Part shown: positions 13,532-25,718 of the stretch, one piece after another
Position numbering within the stretch: the first letter of the stretch is position 1
Layout: each line of letters begins with the position of its first letter
Source: Hysterangium stoloniferum
Taxonomy: Eukaryota; Basidiomycota; Agaricomycetes; Hysterangiales; Hysterangiaceae
DNA length: 64,000 nucleotides
Assembly (NCBI GenBank): GCA_015178975.1
Contig: WHVD01000010.1
Location: 496,001-560,000 of the forward strand
Direction: 5' to 3'
Made by a program: the position numbers and the translations under genes
Notes under the pieces: model-generated
Seen by the model: the letters and a program-made list of their open reading frames with translations, nothing else
What the model was told of the DNA's origin: nothing
The model's database searches: none

Positions 13532-15073
13532 TCATAACTCTCCAACTTTCTTTACGCCAAATATAACCCGATCATTACGCTTCCAAAAATCGACCAGAAT
13601 CTCTGCCAAGCGGGTTGGCTCATCCTAGTCCAAAAACTCAGCCTTCTGGACGACACCAACAGGCCCCAAACACTCACTTCATGTATCATATGTCCTACAT
13701 TTGGAACTACTACCATTTGAAATTTACCCTGCATCTGGCCGATCATAAGTTCCCTATCCAACCGGTCTGTTCCAGCTAAAACAAGCAATCTCGCCGACCG
13801 TGCGGCGAGGAATGTACTTGATAAGCCGGTGAACCAATCTGCTTTATCCATCAGAGCTTATAAACAGTTAATTTGACAGCGATCTCACTAGACCAGTATG
13901 GTGCCGTTGACCGGAGGGGTGTCCGCCACTTCCACGCTCCTGCAGAAGGTGTGATGACAGCTGGGACGGATATCCTTGCTGATTGGGCGTTTCGAATGGT
14001 CTTGGTCGAAATACTAGAGCAACTGTCGTAAATTATCAATATTACAGTAGTTAAATCAACTCACTGCCATCGGATAGCATCTTCTTGAGTGTTAAATCCG
14101 TCTGGTCGAGAATCAAGAAGGTTATGCATGTGAGGGAGCGCCTCCAATGTAAAACCTATATTAGACGTTAATTCTTTTTTTTTAAAAGACACGTGAGCAT
14201 TAAATATTTTACCTTCTACCACATCCAGAACTGCAACTCCCACAATATTGTACTTGGCCGCAAGTAACGGTGTACTGGCGCGAACAATGACTGACCCACC
14301 CATGCTATGTCCTACTAACTTTCAAAAAGCGTGAGGGGCGATCCACGTGATTTAAAATTAGATTTAAAATTAAACACACACCAAAATTCCTGGAGCCTCC
14401 GACGGTATAGGGAATACCGTTTTGATCAATTCAACTAGGTCATTACAGAGCGTCTCGATCGATAGATCCAGGCCAGACGTGGGAGAGATTGACAATGTCC
14501 GGCCTTTTGCATTAACGCCATCCAGTCAATATAAATAACCAGAAGTCTAATAATTTGCGAACCATGCTCTCTGGCATCCAGTGATAATACGCCACAGCCA
14601 CCCCCACTCAGTCTTTGCACCTCCTTTGCGAAACAGGCAAAGCTGAGGCCTGAAAACCCGGCTCCATGATGGCACACCATGATGGTACTCTTGAGACCCG
14701 AGACAGTTGGAGGGGTATAATAAACACGAAAATTGAGCTTTGAAGATGGCACAGCTACTTCCACTGCTTGGTCGAAGTAGCCTGCTGCTGAGATTGGAGC
14801 AAATTCTGGGTCCGACTTCAAGATGCATTTCGATCTAATCAATTAGGGTGATAATATGGATCATTATTTATTGAATAATATGACTTACCTTTTTGGAGGG
14901 CCCATCGATTTTGGCAATTCTCCAAGACTATCGTGTTCTTCTTGCTCATCGTTCTCCTCTTCGTCTTCTCTATAAGGAGAAACGGTTGGAGCAACCAAAG
15001 AAGCCACTTCAGGAGGAATTTGCGGTAATTTTGCTATTCTTGCACTCATTGCTGAACGCTGTAAAGCAGACAT
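13532..15073 (-). CDS. PPE1: Protein phosphatase methylesterase 1 (PP2A demethylating hydrolase)
   Basis: Eight exons read on the minus strand: 15073-14889, 14834-14563, 14503-14382, 14318-14213, 14155-14065, 14022-13889, 13838-13678, 13624-13532. They join in frame to 387 aa, the usual length for the family. The enzyme removes the methyl ester from the C-terminal Leu of the PP2A catalytic subunit. The fold is an alpha/beta hydrolase: [18 protein letters not shown], nucleophile Ser198 in GHSMGGS, the family signature VLDVVEG followed by [10 protein letters not shown], then [10 protein letters not shown] and the catalytic-His motif NVGHMIHED. The acidic N-terminal tail ([11 protein letters not shown]) is also common in the family. 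Introns are 42-63 nt. Start chosen as the first ATG before the family N-terminus. Confidence 0.93.
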
Positions 15074-16885
15074 CGATAACGAGAATGGAAGAGCTAATTA
15101 AGCTGACTTAATCAGCTTTGTCATCCAACCTACTCTGGTTTACACAGACTACACTAACAAATCGTCACTGAGGCATATATCGCTAACTCCATTCATCTTA
15201 TCAGTCGTTCATACGATGAGAATCTTCCAGAATATCTCAATTAAATGGGAGAAACACTAACCGGTCATTTGGTACGACCTCCTGGGACATGGTCCCAACT
15301 CAATTCTGGAAATATAAAGTCTTATCAGAGGTGTCGTGTTTCCTTGTATCTTTCAAGATCTTTGTGTTGAAGTTTTCGGTGGTTCCTAAACCGTTTAACT
15401 TTCCGTTTATCTGAGTAGGTGACGGTTAACTCATTGTAAATGGATGAGGACTATAATACATGTCTCTATTTATACCTAGTAGCTGCTTATTAATATCACC
15501 GAGTCCCTGCAGCTCGAATCCCCAAACTTTAACACTTTGGTGGAGGGCGCACATACAAAAAAGCTCCTCATAGGTAATTTACTGGTCTACGTTAGCTAGG
15601 TTTTGTTGAAGGTATACAGCGTGTTTTCGTGCGGGTGAAGGGGGCCGACAAAGTCCCTTGTAGATTACAATCAACTACTGCTACCTAAATATCCAGTTTG
15701 CAATAAATATTTCGGTCTCCCAAACAAAACTACATGCGCCCTCACTTCTATATTTATTCCTAGACTCGTTACAAGGGACCGTTGGGGTGGTTGGGGGTTT
15801 TTGGATGTGATGTTTGCGTTGCATAGCCGTTGAGGGTGTATGTGGCTTTACAGTGTTAGTGGTTATTGCTTTGTTCTGGAAACCGTAATGTTTGCATTAT
15901 AGACTGGATATTCAGGTAGCAGTAGTTAATTGTAATCTAACAAGGGACTTTGTCGCCCCCGTCTCAGTCACTCACCAAGAATTCCTATTAGATCCTATTA
16001 GATCTGAGCACATAGCTTTAACATCCAGAGTCATGGCGACAGAGATTTCTGGAAGCAGCGCTACATAATAGGATGATGCATATATGTAGGTGTCTCCAAC
16101 GTAGTACAAGCCATGAGGTGCTGTGTATTCCCGCCCTTAATAACCACGTTTAACCATGTAGAATGCCGGACGAAGATTGGAGCCCGGGCTTTAGAGGAAT
16201 GGTAATGAGTTACGCTCGGAATGTTTCCATTTCCTTACCCGTCACGGTTGGTATTTACATGCATGAACACAGGGATTTTCGCCCATAAATGCCTTGTCAA
16301 TGGACTATTCTCTCCCTATCCGTCCTCTTCTTGTGGGGTCATACGAAACGTCCGTTAAAGAAAGATAGGAGTTGAGATGGTGCTCATAGGTGATATGAAT
16401 CATCTGAGACGAAGGAAAAATGTGTTCTGGCAAACAAATATTTCCGTCACAGAAAACCCATCCACCTGTTCTATTTGTATCGAGAGTGATGAGAGTCTTT
16501 TGCGGAAGGTCGTAACTGATCTATGATTGTCCGTTGCCTCAAGCCGTCGATGGAGGCAAACAGACTACCAGGAAATTGACAATTCAGTCGTGAAGTAAAT
16601 CCGACACGCAGAACCGTCTAATATTCATAAATCCTGTTTTATCTAATCATTTGACAACACAGCGCTCGTGACAGTTTTTGAGTCATGCCGCAGGGACCTT
16701 ACATGAGAATGTAGTATTTTGACTTGTCTACAGCTGATCTTTAATATTGTAGGACTCGAAGTCGATTAAGGCGGTAGGTACGACATTGAAATGTAATATT
16801 ATCATGATTGAGCCTGTTTGTATGCAATATTGCATTGTCTCCCGAGAAACTTGGTATATTTACCGCCTTGAGTTTTAAGTCCAAT
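15074..16885. other. Intergenic region between two minus-strand genes, with a MITE
   Basis: This should carry the PPE1 promoter and the 3' end of the ARC1-like gene. The inverted-repeat element at 15641-15960 is listed separately. Small open frames here (for example on the minus strand at 16741-17007) overlap real exons or have no family features. Confidence 0.6.
15641..15960. mobile_element. MITE-like element with ~65-bp terminal inverted repeats
   Basis: The left end (GGGGCCGACAAAGTCCCTTG, 15641 onward for about 65 bp) and the reverse complement of the right end (GGGGGCGACAAAGTCCCTTG, back from 15960) match over about 65 bp with few differences, including TACTGCTACCT in both. The interior of about 190 bp has no coding capacity. 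A DNA-transposon-derived non-autonomous element is the simplest reading. I do not see a convincing target duplication. Confidence 0.75.
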
Positions 16886-18520
16886 TTATGACAACGAAGC
16901 CCCAATGAAAGAAGGTGCAGTGCAGACACCATCAGGACCGGCGTGCGTCCGTAAGCGGTGTACACTCTTGGTCGCAGGGTCAACCCACGCCGCTTCCTTC
17001 GATTCAAGCGTAATGAAGCCTAGAGCGAGAATTGCCTTTAGTTATGACACTTACTACGGAGGGATCACGACATACCTGGCTGAATTGTCTCAAAGATCTT
17101 CTTTTTGGGATTAAGTTGTTCTAGAGGCGTATCATCTGTGAGAGATAATTAACATTTGCTGAAAAACTAGGGTGGAAGACGACTTACTTTCGTACTGACC
17201 CTCAAAGTACACACGGTCACCGGGCTTCGCGTTTTTCGGCGGGTCAATAATTTCAATACCGGCGTCCTTGCCGTCTTTGTGCGTAGCCTAATAAATGAGA
17301 GAGGCTCTCTAGCTCAATCATTGAAAGGAGAAACGAGACATACACAGAGGACCATGGCGTGGCTCTTTACACCACGCATATTTGCTGGCTTCAAGTTGCA
17401 CTATATGATAACCATGTAAATGAATTTTATCGAGAAAAAATGTAAGGAATAGCCTTACCACTACTACTAGCCATTTATCCTGCATCTGTTCGATTGGGAT
17501 ATAGTTGACGAGGCCAGAAACGACCGTTCGGGGACCCGTTGTTTCACCAAGATCGATTTGCTGTATAAAAAATTTGTCACAAGAAAAAAATTAACAACAC
17601 ACAACTTACCTCGACATACAAACCATCCGCATCGGGATGCTTTTTGACTACACACCCATTACTCATTGTCAGATAATACCTCCAGAAGCGTAAAGAAATA
17701 AGCACTTGCCATCAACAATATGCCCGACACGTAAATCAATCATCGAGGGTATAGGGACCGAAGGCTCATTAGCGACAGGTGCGGGAGCGCCCCTTCCACT
17801 GCCCTTCTTGCCTCCAGCATCAATCGCTGCGGCTTCAGCCTTCTTTTCTTTGGGCTCTTTTTTCCGCTCCTTTTTCCCCGGCGCAGTGACGGTAGCTGTA
17901 GCCGTACTCTCTTCCTTCGCTGTCGTGGCGGGAGCTGCTGCAGCATCTGCAACAGGGGCTTTGGGTGCCTTTTTTGATGGCGCCACAATACGGACGGGTT
18001 TAGGCGCATTCTCAACGTCGATCGAAACGAGCGAGTATGGTGGTGTTACAGAGTCTGCAGCGGCGCGAACTGCGGGTCTCGTTTGGATGTGATCAAAGTA
18101 ACGGGTCACGGAAGGATGTGAGTAGTATTGCTCGGGGCTTTCTTTGGACTGAACAGAAATATCAGATGGTACTCCAAAGAAAAAAACACGTGGGACTCAC
18201 GATTGTCGAGTGTAAAGTACCGTACACAGCTACATCGGCAGCCGTCAAGTAGTTACTCACGAGGAAAGTCCGTGACAGCAAATGTGAATCTAGAGCCTAG
18301 ATGGTATTGAATAATGTGTACGTTCAGATAGTGACCTTAATACCTTGATCCATTCCGCTTGTGCAAGGTCAAACTCTGAGGTCTTTTCGATCCATGTTTT
18401 GACTTCTGCGGCATCTTTCTCGGACCCTCCAAAGACAGAAGAACCAGCATCTCTCGTCGCCGCCAAGACTAAGCGACGAACAGGCTCTGAAAGACGAGCT
18501 AGTATTTCAGGAGACGCCAT
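16886..18520 (-). CDS. ARC1: Arc1-type tRNA-binding cofactor with C-terminal EMAPII domain
   Basis: Nine exons on the minus strand: 18520-18344, 18296-18201, 18130-17710, 17647-17610, 17560-17459, 17400-17344, 17287-17188, 17135-17076, 17019-16886, giving 394 aa. The N-terminal part resembles a GST-C-like docking domain (NYLTAADVAVYGT, PSVTRYFDHIQTRPAV). The middle is a Lys/Ala/Glu-rich linker of low complexity. The C-terminal 170 residues are an OB-fold EMAPII tRNA-binding domain: DLRVGHI, KHPDADGLYVE, RTVVSGLVNYIP, NLKPANMRGVKSHAMVLC, ending GASLS. In yeast Arc1 binds Met- and Glu-tRNA synthetases and delivers tRNA. Intron 3 (17648-17709) is GC-AG. An upstream in-frame ATG at 18649 would add a basic leader of 43 residues. 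Confidence 0.9.
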
Positions 18521-19611
18521 AGATTTAGTGGATGAGAAATGCCTATGGAAGCCTAAGATTGAGGTTCTAGTAAATGGAAGGTGGTGTGGTCGAAGCCGGA
18601 TTTGGAAAATCATCGCCTTAAGCGCCCTGAGCAGTGAGTCAGTCCTCACAATCCCAAACTGCTTAATAATAACTCTCCACCGTGATAATCTCAGCGGTCA
18701 AAGATCGATTCTCTGTCTTGTAGGGTTATTGGTCAGACCTTGAAAAAACCGAGGAAAATATCCAGATTTACTTGAACCTCCCTTCCATTTTCATTATCCA
18801 AATACCAAGAAACCTATTAATTCATAGTTTCTTCACATGCAATGAACTCCCCATCTCTTAATATTTCACATTTAAGCATGAACAGGTCCTGAATGTAAGG
18901 ACGCAAGCATGTAAGGTAGCCCCTCATTAAAATCCATGAAACTGTCACCCCAACTGCGTTTCCCAGAACATCGCTACAATGTGTTGTGACGATTTAACAG
19001 TTACACACGGCAAAGTCGGCATCCAAGCTACTACTCAGCTCAATTTAGTCGATGCCTGTTTTTAGCCTGATTTTGTTGAGCTCACACTGATGAATAGAGC
19101 TTCTGAATCAGTCAAAGTAGTGTCGTCAAAATCCTTAATTGATAGGAACCTTGGTCCCTTCCGAAAATATTCTAAGGGAAATCCCACCGCTTTTGTGCTT
19201 CTAATACGGGGTTGCTTATAAAAGGGGAAGGGAGGGTCGGACCCTCCAGGCGATGTCTCTATCGGAATGCCCCATGTATCAATGAGAATGCTAAACTGAT
19301 AAATTTGAATCTGATAGGGCTTGGATATTACACGAGTTCTCAATCAGAGCATCTCGCGTGGGCATTGAATGACTACGTTTTACGACTTGTGTGTTCGGTA
19401 CTTTACCACATCGATGCCCTCAACCGGGACAAATTGACCTGGGTGTGAGGACTTCCATAACGTATATTATGTAGGATCTCTTGAGTTAAACGTGACTTTC
19501 TTCCCGCCATACTTCGTCAATAGATAAACCATGCCTTCTTCAGTTGTCCAAAAAATTAGTATGGATATTATTCCGTCTTTTCTCTTGATGCACGGGTCTA
19601 TATAGAAATCA
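18521..19611. other. Intergenic region
   Basis: It lies between the 5' end of the ARC1-like gene and the 3' end of the ABHD11-like gene, both on the minus strand. A minus-strand open frame at 19062-19343 has no recognisable family features and no supporting context, so I leave it uncalled. Confidence 0.5.
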
Positions 19612-20932
19612 TTAATCCCTTTGAACGAAGTCTGCCACGATATCTACAAATTCATGCGGCCTGGAAGTTAAGGGCGTCAGTAATATGCCTGAACCCACCA
19701 AGTCAAGTTCACTTACTTTTCTGCATGAACTTTGACAAGAAAAACACAGCCAGATCAGGGAGATCTGTAGAGTGACATTGAAAGCGAAGGCTCACCCCAA
19801 TGACCAGCATTTAATGATGATAAACGCATACTTGGAAAGAATTGTTGCGCAATGGCAATGTTGTGTTTATTTACGTATCTAAACGGGATTCATCACTTCA
19901 GAGAAAGACAGGGTTGTGTAGTATCGGACCTGCTCTTTTCACCCTTAATGATCAGCGTTTTCCCTGGCCACTTGCGTTCAGAAGGCTCATAAGGGAAGCC
20001 TCCGAGATCGTCTAATGACCTCTTGACGATATCAACAGGTACTCGAAACTTCACGGGAGCACCATCCTCAGGGAAGGTCAAGTTTGTAAGCAAAAAGGCT
20101 CGGACCGAAAAATCCTTAAATTTGTTAATGTGTAGCTATGGCCAAGAGAGGTAGACTAACTGGTTCCACTTCCTGGAGCATCTCGTTGGCTTCCTTGCGA
20201 GAATGTATATTAGACGCCTCTATTTTCATCATTACATCAGTATAATTCCGGAAATCTTGGGAAAGGGCTCCTTTGGATGGGGTGATATCGGCCACTATTA
20301 ATCGCGATAGCATACCGGGAGGAAGCTGGGGGCTTAAGGCAAATGCCATTGCGACCTTTCCTCCCCTGTAACATTTCAAATACACATTTCACAAAGCAAC
20401 TCGGTTGTCACGACGCACATTGAATGACCCAACAATGATATACTGCTTAAATTGTGTTTATCACAGAAATAGAGGACGTCCGAGGCCATCGTGGCATAGT
20501 CCATGGCACCAACGTGAGGAGACGTACCATGATTGCGTAGATCCTATTAAAATATGATTGACCAGTCAGACATCCATGGCCTTCAAAAGTAAAGAACTCG
20601 CTAGAGCGTAAACGTCAGAGTCCAGGCGTGAGGCAAGTATCTTGGAAAGTGATCTCCAATTTTGCTTCGACCCACTAGCATAAAAATCCAACCTCACAAA
20701 TAAGGAAGAAAAATTCATTCAAGGAAGGAGGTCATACCCACAAAAGACCGTGACAAATCAACAGCGGCTTACCAGGCGATGATCCAGATGCTTTCACTCT
20801 TTCGTAATGAAGCTCCACTGCATTTAAACATGCTGAATTAGATAACGATCTTGTTCTGCATGTTTTGTTTATTGAATTAACCAAAAGTTGGCCTCGTGAT
20901 GCAGGAAACTTGACTAAAAGAGAAGGTATCAT
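19612..20932 (-). CDS. Alpha/beta hydrolase, ABHD11/Imo32-Eat1-like, probably mitochondrial
   Basis: Eight exons on the minus strand: 20932-20742, 20674-20602, 20543-20419, 20365-20161, 20114-19930, 19878-19796, 19729-19717, 19660-19612, giving 307 aa. The oxyanion region is CHGLFGSKQNW, the nucleophile is Ser129 in LLGHSMGGKVAM, DLRNHG precedes it, and the catalytic His is 286 in NAGHWVHAEKP. These match the ABHD11 / yeast Imo32 and Eat1 group of hydrolases or alcohol acyltransferases. The first 35 residues are basic and hydroxylated with no acidic residue, as in a mitochondrial presequence. Exon 7 is only 13 nt. Intron 2 (20544-20601) needs a GC donor (GCGAGT). The substrate cannot be told from the sequence. 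Confidence 0.85.
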
Positions 20933-21000
20933 AGAGGGATTAGAAGAATCAACGCGGAATCAAAATGCGAAGGGGCTAAAAATAAATCCACCAACTTATC
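20933..21000. promoter_or_regulatory. 68-bp divergent start-to-start interval
   Basis: Only 68 bp separate the ATG of the ABHD11-like gene (minus) from the ATG of ARV1 (plus). Both promoters and 5' leaders must be in this space or overlap the neighbouring coding sequence. No TATA box is obvious. Confidence 0.65.
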
Positions 21001-22334
21001 ATGCCAATTTGCACCACATGCACTGCACCTGTGCAGCATCTCTACACAGTTTATCAGTCTGAGAATAACCTTCGTCTTGAGCAATGTGTTAGTACTGTAC
21101 TTTTGTTTTGCTTTATAATATCGTTGATAACACAGTCCAACTTAGTCGAAATGTCTTTCATTTGCCGACCAATATGTCGAATATGACACGTTGACTCTTC
21201 TCCTTGACCTTATCCTACTGAAAAGGGGAGTATATCGGCATCTTCTTTTTAACAGGGGGTCGCCACCCAAGCGAGAGGTGGCAGTTACGAATGACAATGG
21301 AAAATCACAAGAGGAGAGTGTGAAAGAGAACCAGGACCATGTGAGTCGGTGGAACTTACATTTATTATTTATCCCCTTTGAAACTTGTAACTCAGAAAAG
21401 ATGGAAGACTGTTGTTTTGTTAGCCGCTACACTCATATTAGCTGATGCATGTAAGTCGAATATCCAACAATGCTCGAGTCTGAATATTTGCTAGTTTTCA
21501 CATGTTTTCACAGTCATCCGTTGGTCTGAACGATGTAATTAATAGTATACTACGATTATATCTCGGTCTTATTTTATGACTCTAGATTCTTTGGCCAAAA
21601 TTAATGATGAGGATACCCCCATCCCATCGTGGAACCAAGAAGCAGGACGACATTTTATTCTAACTTTGCTAGGTTGTTTTATTGGTACGTAGGCTTTCAA
21701 AAACTCCATAGTCATATCCTAATTGTAGCAGAAACGATCAGCTTCCACATTGGGGTCATTTTCTTTTCCGTTGTCGCCAATCGAGTTCTCAACGGCCTAA
21801 CTCAAAACCCACCATCTTCCATTCGCGGTGAATTCAGGTATGGGTTGTAGTTATGACCTCGCCATCCAATTAAAAAACCCCACAGAACATCTCGTATTTC
21901 ACTATCCCTGCTATACTCATCATTAACGAAGCTCTTCCTACTCTTGACTTTATCGATCTGGCCAGCGGGGACTGTCCCTACTGACGATCGGGTTCTTCTC
22001 CCTTCTCGGACGTATGGGAATCCCCTGCTTAACAGTGCGTTAGAATTATTGGATGAAGATAAGTTGAACCGCCATTGGATTGTTAGAAATGTTTTGGGTG
22101 GTATGGCGGCGGGGTTTGGATTACGAGGTGACTTAGCCATAGTCGGTTGAGTACTAGTACCGGGATTGTTGACGATTATTATTATTTCTAGTCGCTCTTG
22201 ACTGTCATCCGTCCATTACTGCCTGTATTATCATGGGTGGATGGTGGTTTAAGACTTGGGTGTCGGGTTTAACATCAAAATGGTGGGTGGGGGAGGGATT
22301 CGAACAGGCATGGCTAGCATATTCCATCCCTTGA
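21001..22334 (+). CDS. ARV1: ARV1 ER lipid-homeostasis membrane protein
   Basis: Eight exons (21001-21087, 21146-21340, 21396-21450, 21514-21534, 21586-21684, 21729-21837, 21886-22127, 22192-22334) give 316 aa. The N-terminal ARV homology domain is clear: MPICTTC, then VYQSENNLRLEQCSKC (Cys 4, 7, 29, 32, a likely zinc ribbon), followed by FADQYVEYDTLTLLLDLILL and GVYRHLLFNRG. Hydrophobic segments follow (TVVLLAATLILADAF, FILTLLGCFIAETISF, GVIFFSVVANRVL, and one near SLLYSSLTKLFLLL), as in the multi-pass ER protein. ARV1 helps sterol and GPI-precursor handling in the ER. Exon 4 is only 21 nt. Start chosen at the conserved MPIC. Confidence 0.92.
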
Positions 22335-23705
22335 CTCAGGTTTTTTATACGTCATTTTTTGCTGTGCTTCTTTCAAACAAATATATTATCGGCTACCTAC
22401 ACCTTGTAATTCACCAGAGTCGACTAAGATACCAAACTGAAATTATCCAAGAAGGATCATAGAGCACTGGGTTAAAAAAAAATAGAAAGCCCGACACCCT
22501 TCAGCGCGTCGACTTTCACTTCAAACGCAATACAGCATCCCGAAGGACAGGCCCACAGCTTCCATGCACCAGGATGGGTTTATTGTGTGTAATCTTATGA
22601 AAGGGGAAGTGTAGGCACGAGACATGAAGCTGTTCGTTCATCCGCAGTGACGCTTAAGTGGAAACTGCGAATGTTAGGAGTGTTTCATTTGCAACAACAG
22701 GTGTGGCAAGAAAACGAAAGAATGCAGGATTGGAACAGAAATGACTACTCACATTGTAAACATGAATCTGAGTTCGGTATCTATTGACAAGGGGAAAAAG
22801 CCACAGTAATCTAACGAAAATTGATTAGCATCTGTCAACACTGCAACAATTCCTATAAGACAAGAAAGATCAGACAAAATGACACTGGCAAGTGTACTAT
22901 GTGCCCCGAAGAACACTAGCTCGTTGCGAACGAGCTCTCTTGTTCCTCGGCATGGTCGTGTAGGACGGGGAAGAGAATAAAGACATCACATCGAATTCAG
23001 CGTCAACCAATAAATCGACGAAGAAGTTCATGGAGGACGGTTCAAAGAAATCATGCTCACCTTACATCGCGTTCTAGTTGGGGAAGAGAGAGAGGGCAAT
23101 GAAATTTTTATACCGTGCGATCATGGTCCGTGCGCACTCACTAGCGCCCCACCCAGCACTTAGGAAGATCAATTATCGAGACACTTCAAGCATTCTGACT
23201 TCGATATTCAGCCTCCAGCCCTAAACATAGGAAAAATTTCGGGGCAACGAGGGCATTTTAGCGGTATTCCATTGTGATAGTTTATTATTTCCTAGTTTAT
23301 GAGAGATTTCTGTCTCTTCGGTCCGATTCACAATATCTAGACAGTGGCAATCTACAAGATATGGGCCTATCTGAAACATTGATTAAAAGAGCCAGACCTC
23401 CCAGTTGAGTATATGATAACCCCATGGACCCCTGATGTTCCATTACCCTTTAGCTTTAGACTTCAGACTTTAACAATCATGATAGAGTGTAACCCCATCA
23501 TCAATTAGGATCACTGGCAGTCACATGAGTTGACAGGACCACAGTGTATTCTCCAGAACAGAACAGGATACAGGCAAGTGCAGCATATGGTAAGGAAAGA
23601 GAAGGAAAACTACCTAGGCTTTATATGCTGTGATCACATGGTAGAACAAAAGGAGTGGAACAAAGGAGTGGAACAAAAGGACAATGAGTAAGACTGGGTG
23701 CCAGG
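22335..23705. other. Gene-free transition from gene island to transposon region
   Basis: No coding gene is supported. At 22918-22936 there is a perfect 8-bp inverted repeat, AGCTCGTT / AACGAGCT, with a 3-nt loop. From about 23390 the sequence has LTR-like debris (for example the string ccagacctcccagtt also seen near 1045). Confidence 0.5.
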
Positions 23706-24293
23706 TGTCACGAACGTACAAGCTCAAATTTTGATAATATTCAATTTAATATTTCTTCGACATTTCTTCAACATTTCTTCAACATTCCAACTCAATTTCC
23801 GACTTGACTTCTGACTCAACTATTCTTCGACAATATCTTTGACAATCTCGAATATCTTTGACAATCTCGAATATCTTTGACAATCTCGAATATCTTTGAC
23901 AATCTCGAATATCTTTGACAATCTCGAATATCTTTGACAATCTCGAATATCTTCGACTTGTCTCAGGTTGATGTCATTGATGATTTCACTTTGATATCAT
24001 ATTATCATCATAGGTAAATGATATATAGTATATAAGGGCAATGATAGGAATGAAGGAAGTCAGTCAGAAAACCTGTATCATAATTATATTATTTACTGTA
24101 TTATATAATCATCGAACTTTTTCCGAGCCTTTCTTTGACTTATTTATTCATGAGCCTCTGTGTCCTATCTTTGCCTCACACTTTATCAACAGGACAAATT
24201 AATACTTTGTCGAATGAGGCATCTTTATTCAATATTGTTGAATATTCTTCAATTGTTTATTCAACTTTATTGAGTAAAATTCGATTCATGACA
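23706..24293. repeat. Solo LTR, family S, target duplication CCAGG
   Basis: TGTCACGAACG ... GATTCATGACA, 588 bp, flanked by CCAGG at 23701-23705 and 24294-24298. A diverged relative is at 26927-27357; both share a segment like TCATCAACAGG..CAAAT..ACTT.. near the end. The internal domain is absent, as after recombination between the two LTRs of an element. Confidence 0.88.
23831..23956. repeat. 19-bp minisatellite inside the solo LTR
   Basis: About six tandem copies of CAATCTCGAATATCTTTGA, the last ending CTTCGA. The array lies inside the LTR and is absent from the relative at 26927-27357, so it expanded after the two diverged. Confidence 0.9.
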
Positions 24294-24834
24294 CCAGGCT
24301 TACATAGAGGCACATAGTAGTTTTTTCATTCTCATTTTACTTACCATTATCACCATGTACTGCTATCTCTGTGCATAGGTGAATCTACTCAAGTTGTTAA
24401 GCTCAGGGCTTACAGGTGGGTATCTGGGGAAAACCCACAGATATTCTGGGGACAAGTAGGACTTGACTTTAGCTTACAGTAGGTGCTGTGCCCTTGCACA
24501 ATTGTCAGGTCCAATTTCAGATGGGGGGATATGGTAAATCTGGAGAGTCTGGGAATACACACGGAGGTAGAGTGTAAAGATCCATTCCCAAAAACTCCTT
24601 GGAGTATTCTCCACATATAATATCAGTTTTGAAAACCTATTCTAGACTAGTATTAGGATCCAGAATCCACTGGAACCCAACCCTCATCCCGCAAGTACCT
24701 TTCAACTCAGATTCCATTCAGATGTTCTGCAGTTGACTAGACATCTCCTGTTATGGCCTGGAACTGGTTGGACTCCACCCTTTAACAGTGACCTTCTCCA
24801 AGTCTCCTTGCCCATTTCCCAGGCTGGACTCTGG
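24294..24834. other. Transposon debris
   Basis: At about 24410-24560 the sequence resembles part of the G2 LTR (ctgggg..aacccac.., then the 'ggacttgactttagctta' region) without clear ends. No gene can be supported. Confidence 0.4.
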
Positions 24835-25718
24835 TGTTAGGATACACACACAGGCTGGGTCTCCGGAGAAACTTGCGGGATATCCGGTAGGACTTGGCTT
24901 CAGCTTATAGGCTGCACCCTCGCTAGATCGTGTTGTCCAATTTCAAACAGATGGATGGGAATCCCGGGGAGTCCGGGTGGGGTTCGTGGGTCGTAGGTCA
25001 TAAGTCGGGGGTCGTGGGTCGTAAGTTGGAGGTCGTGGGTCGTAAGTCGGAGGTCGTGGGTCATAAGTCGGAGGTCGTGGGTCGTGAGTTGAGATAGTTG
25101 AGAGAGATAGATGTGCCAGAGCCCGTGGGCTCCGACTAGTGAAAGCGATGTGAATCAAGCAAGGGTTTAGAGTGGAAAATGTTATTAGATTACTGGGGGG
25201 AATCTAAGCTAATTTTCTGACTGGATTGTATGTACAACATCTGCCAATTTATATATAGACCATGGAGTGAATGACATACCAAATCCAGTAATGATGAAAC
25301 AAAACTAACAAAACATAAAATGGGAATAGTAAACACCAAATTGGTGTTAGGAACGGGGCAGAACGGAGCAGAGTCCGAATCGTGACAAAGCATAACCCAT
25401 AACAGGAAATGGAGCGGGAGCGGAGTCCTAAATTGTGACAGGTCATTTGACTAAAATGGGAATGGGGCTTGATTAGAGTGGTGACGGGATTCTGAGCAGG
25501 GTCTGGTGACTGATGCGTGGGACGAAGACGGACATAGACAGAGATGGAATCCAGGGGAAGTCCGGTGACTGATATGTGTCGTAATGAGGTCGAATGTAAC
25601 AAGTCTTGACGTAACAGAGTCCGGGCGGGAAATCCTATAAACAGACAATTGGTGCTTGTAGTGTGTGGAGGCGTACGGGTTAGTGCCCGGAGTCTGGCGG
25701 GATTGTCCGGTCGTAACA
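24835..25718. repeat. Solo LTR of the G2 family, target duplication TCTGG
   Basis: 884 bp, TGTTAGGATACACAC ... CCGGTCGTAACA, flanked by TCTGG at 24830-24834 and 25719-25723. It is homologous to the G2 3' LTR at 27704-28523. It contains a short internal repeat of GGTCGTGGGTCGTAAGTCGGA-like units at about 25005-25085. Confidence 0.9.

Noticed and set aside
16741-17007. Minus-strand 88-codon ORF
   Set aside because: It overlaps the last exon of the Arc1-like gene in another frame, and that exon gives the conserved EMAPII end.
22860-22990. Small minus-strand basic ORF starting MPRNKRARSQRASV
   Set aside because: It is only 18 codons, I cannot match it to a ribosomal protein such as L41, and no splice partner is clear.
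23831-23956. CRISPR-like array
   Set aside because: The 19-bp units are head to tail without spacers.
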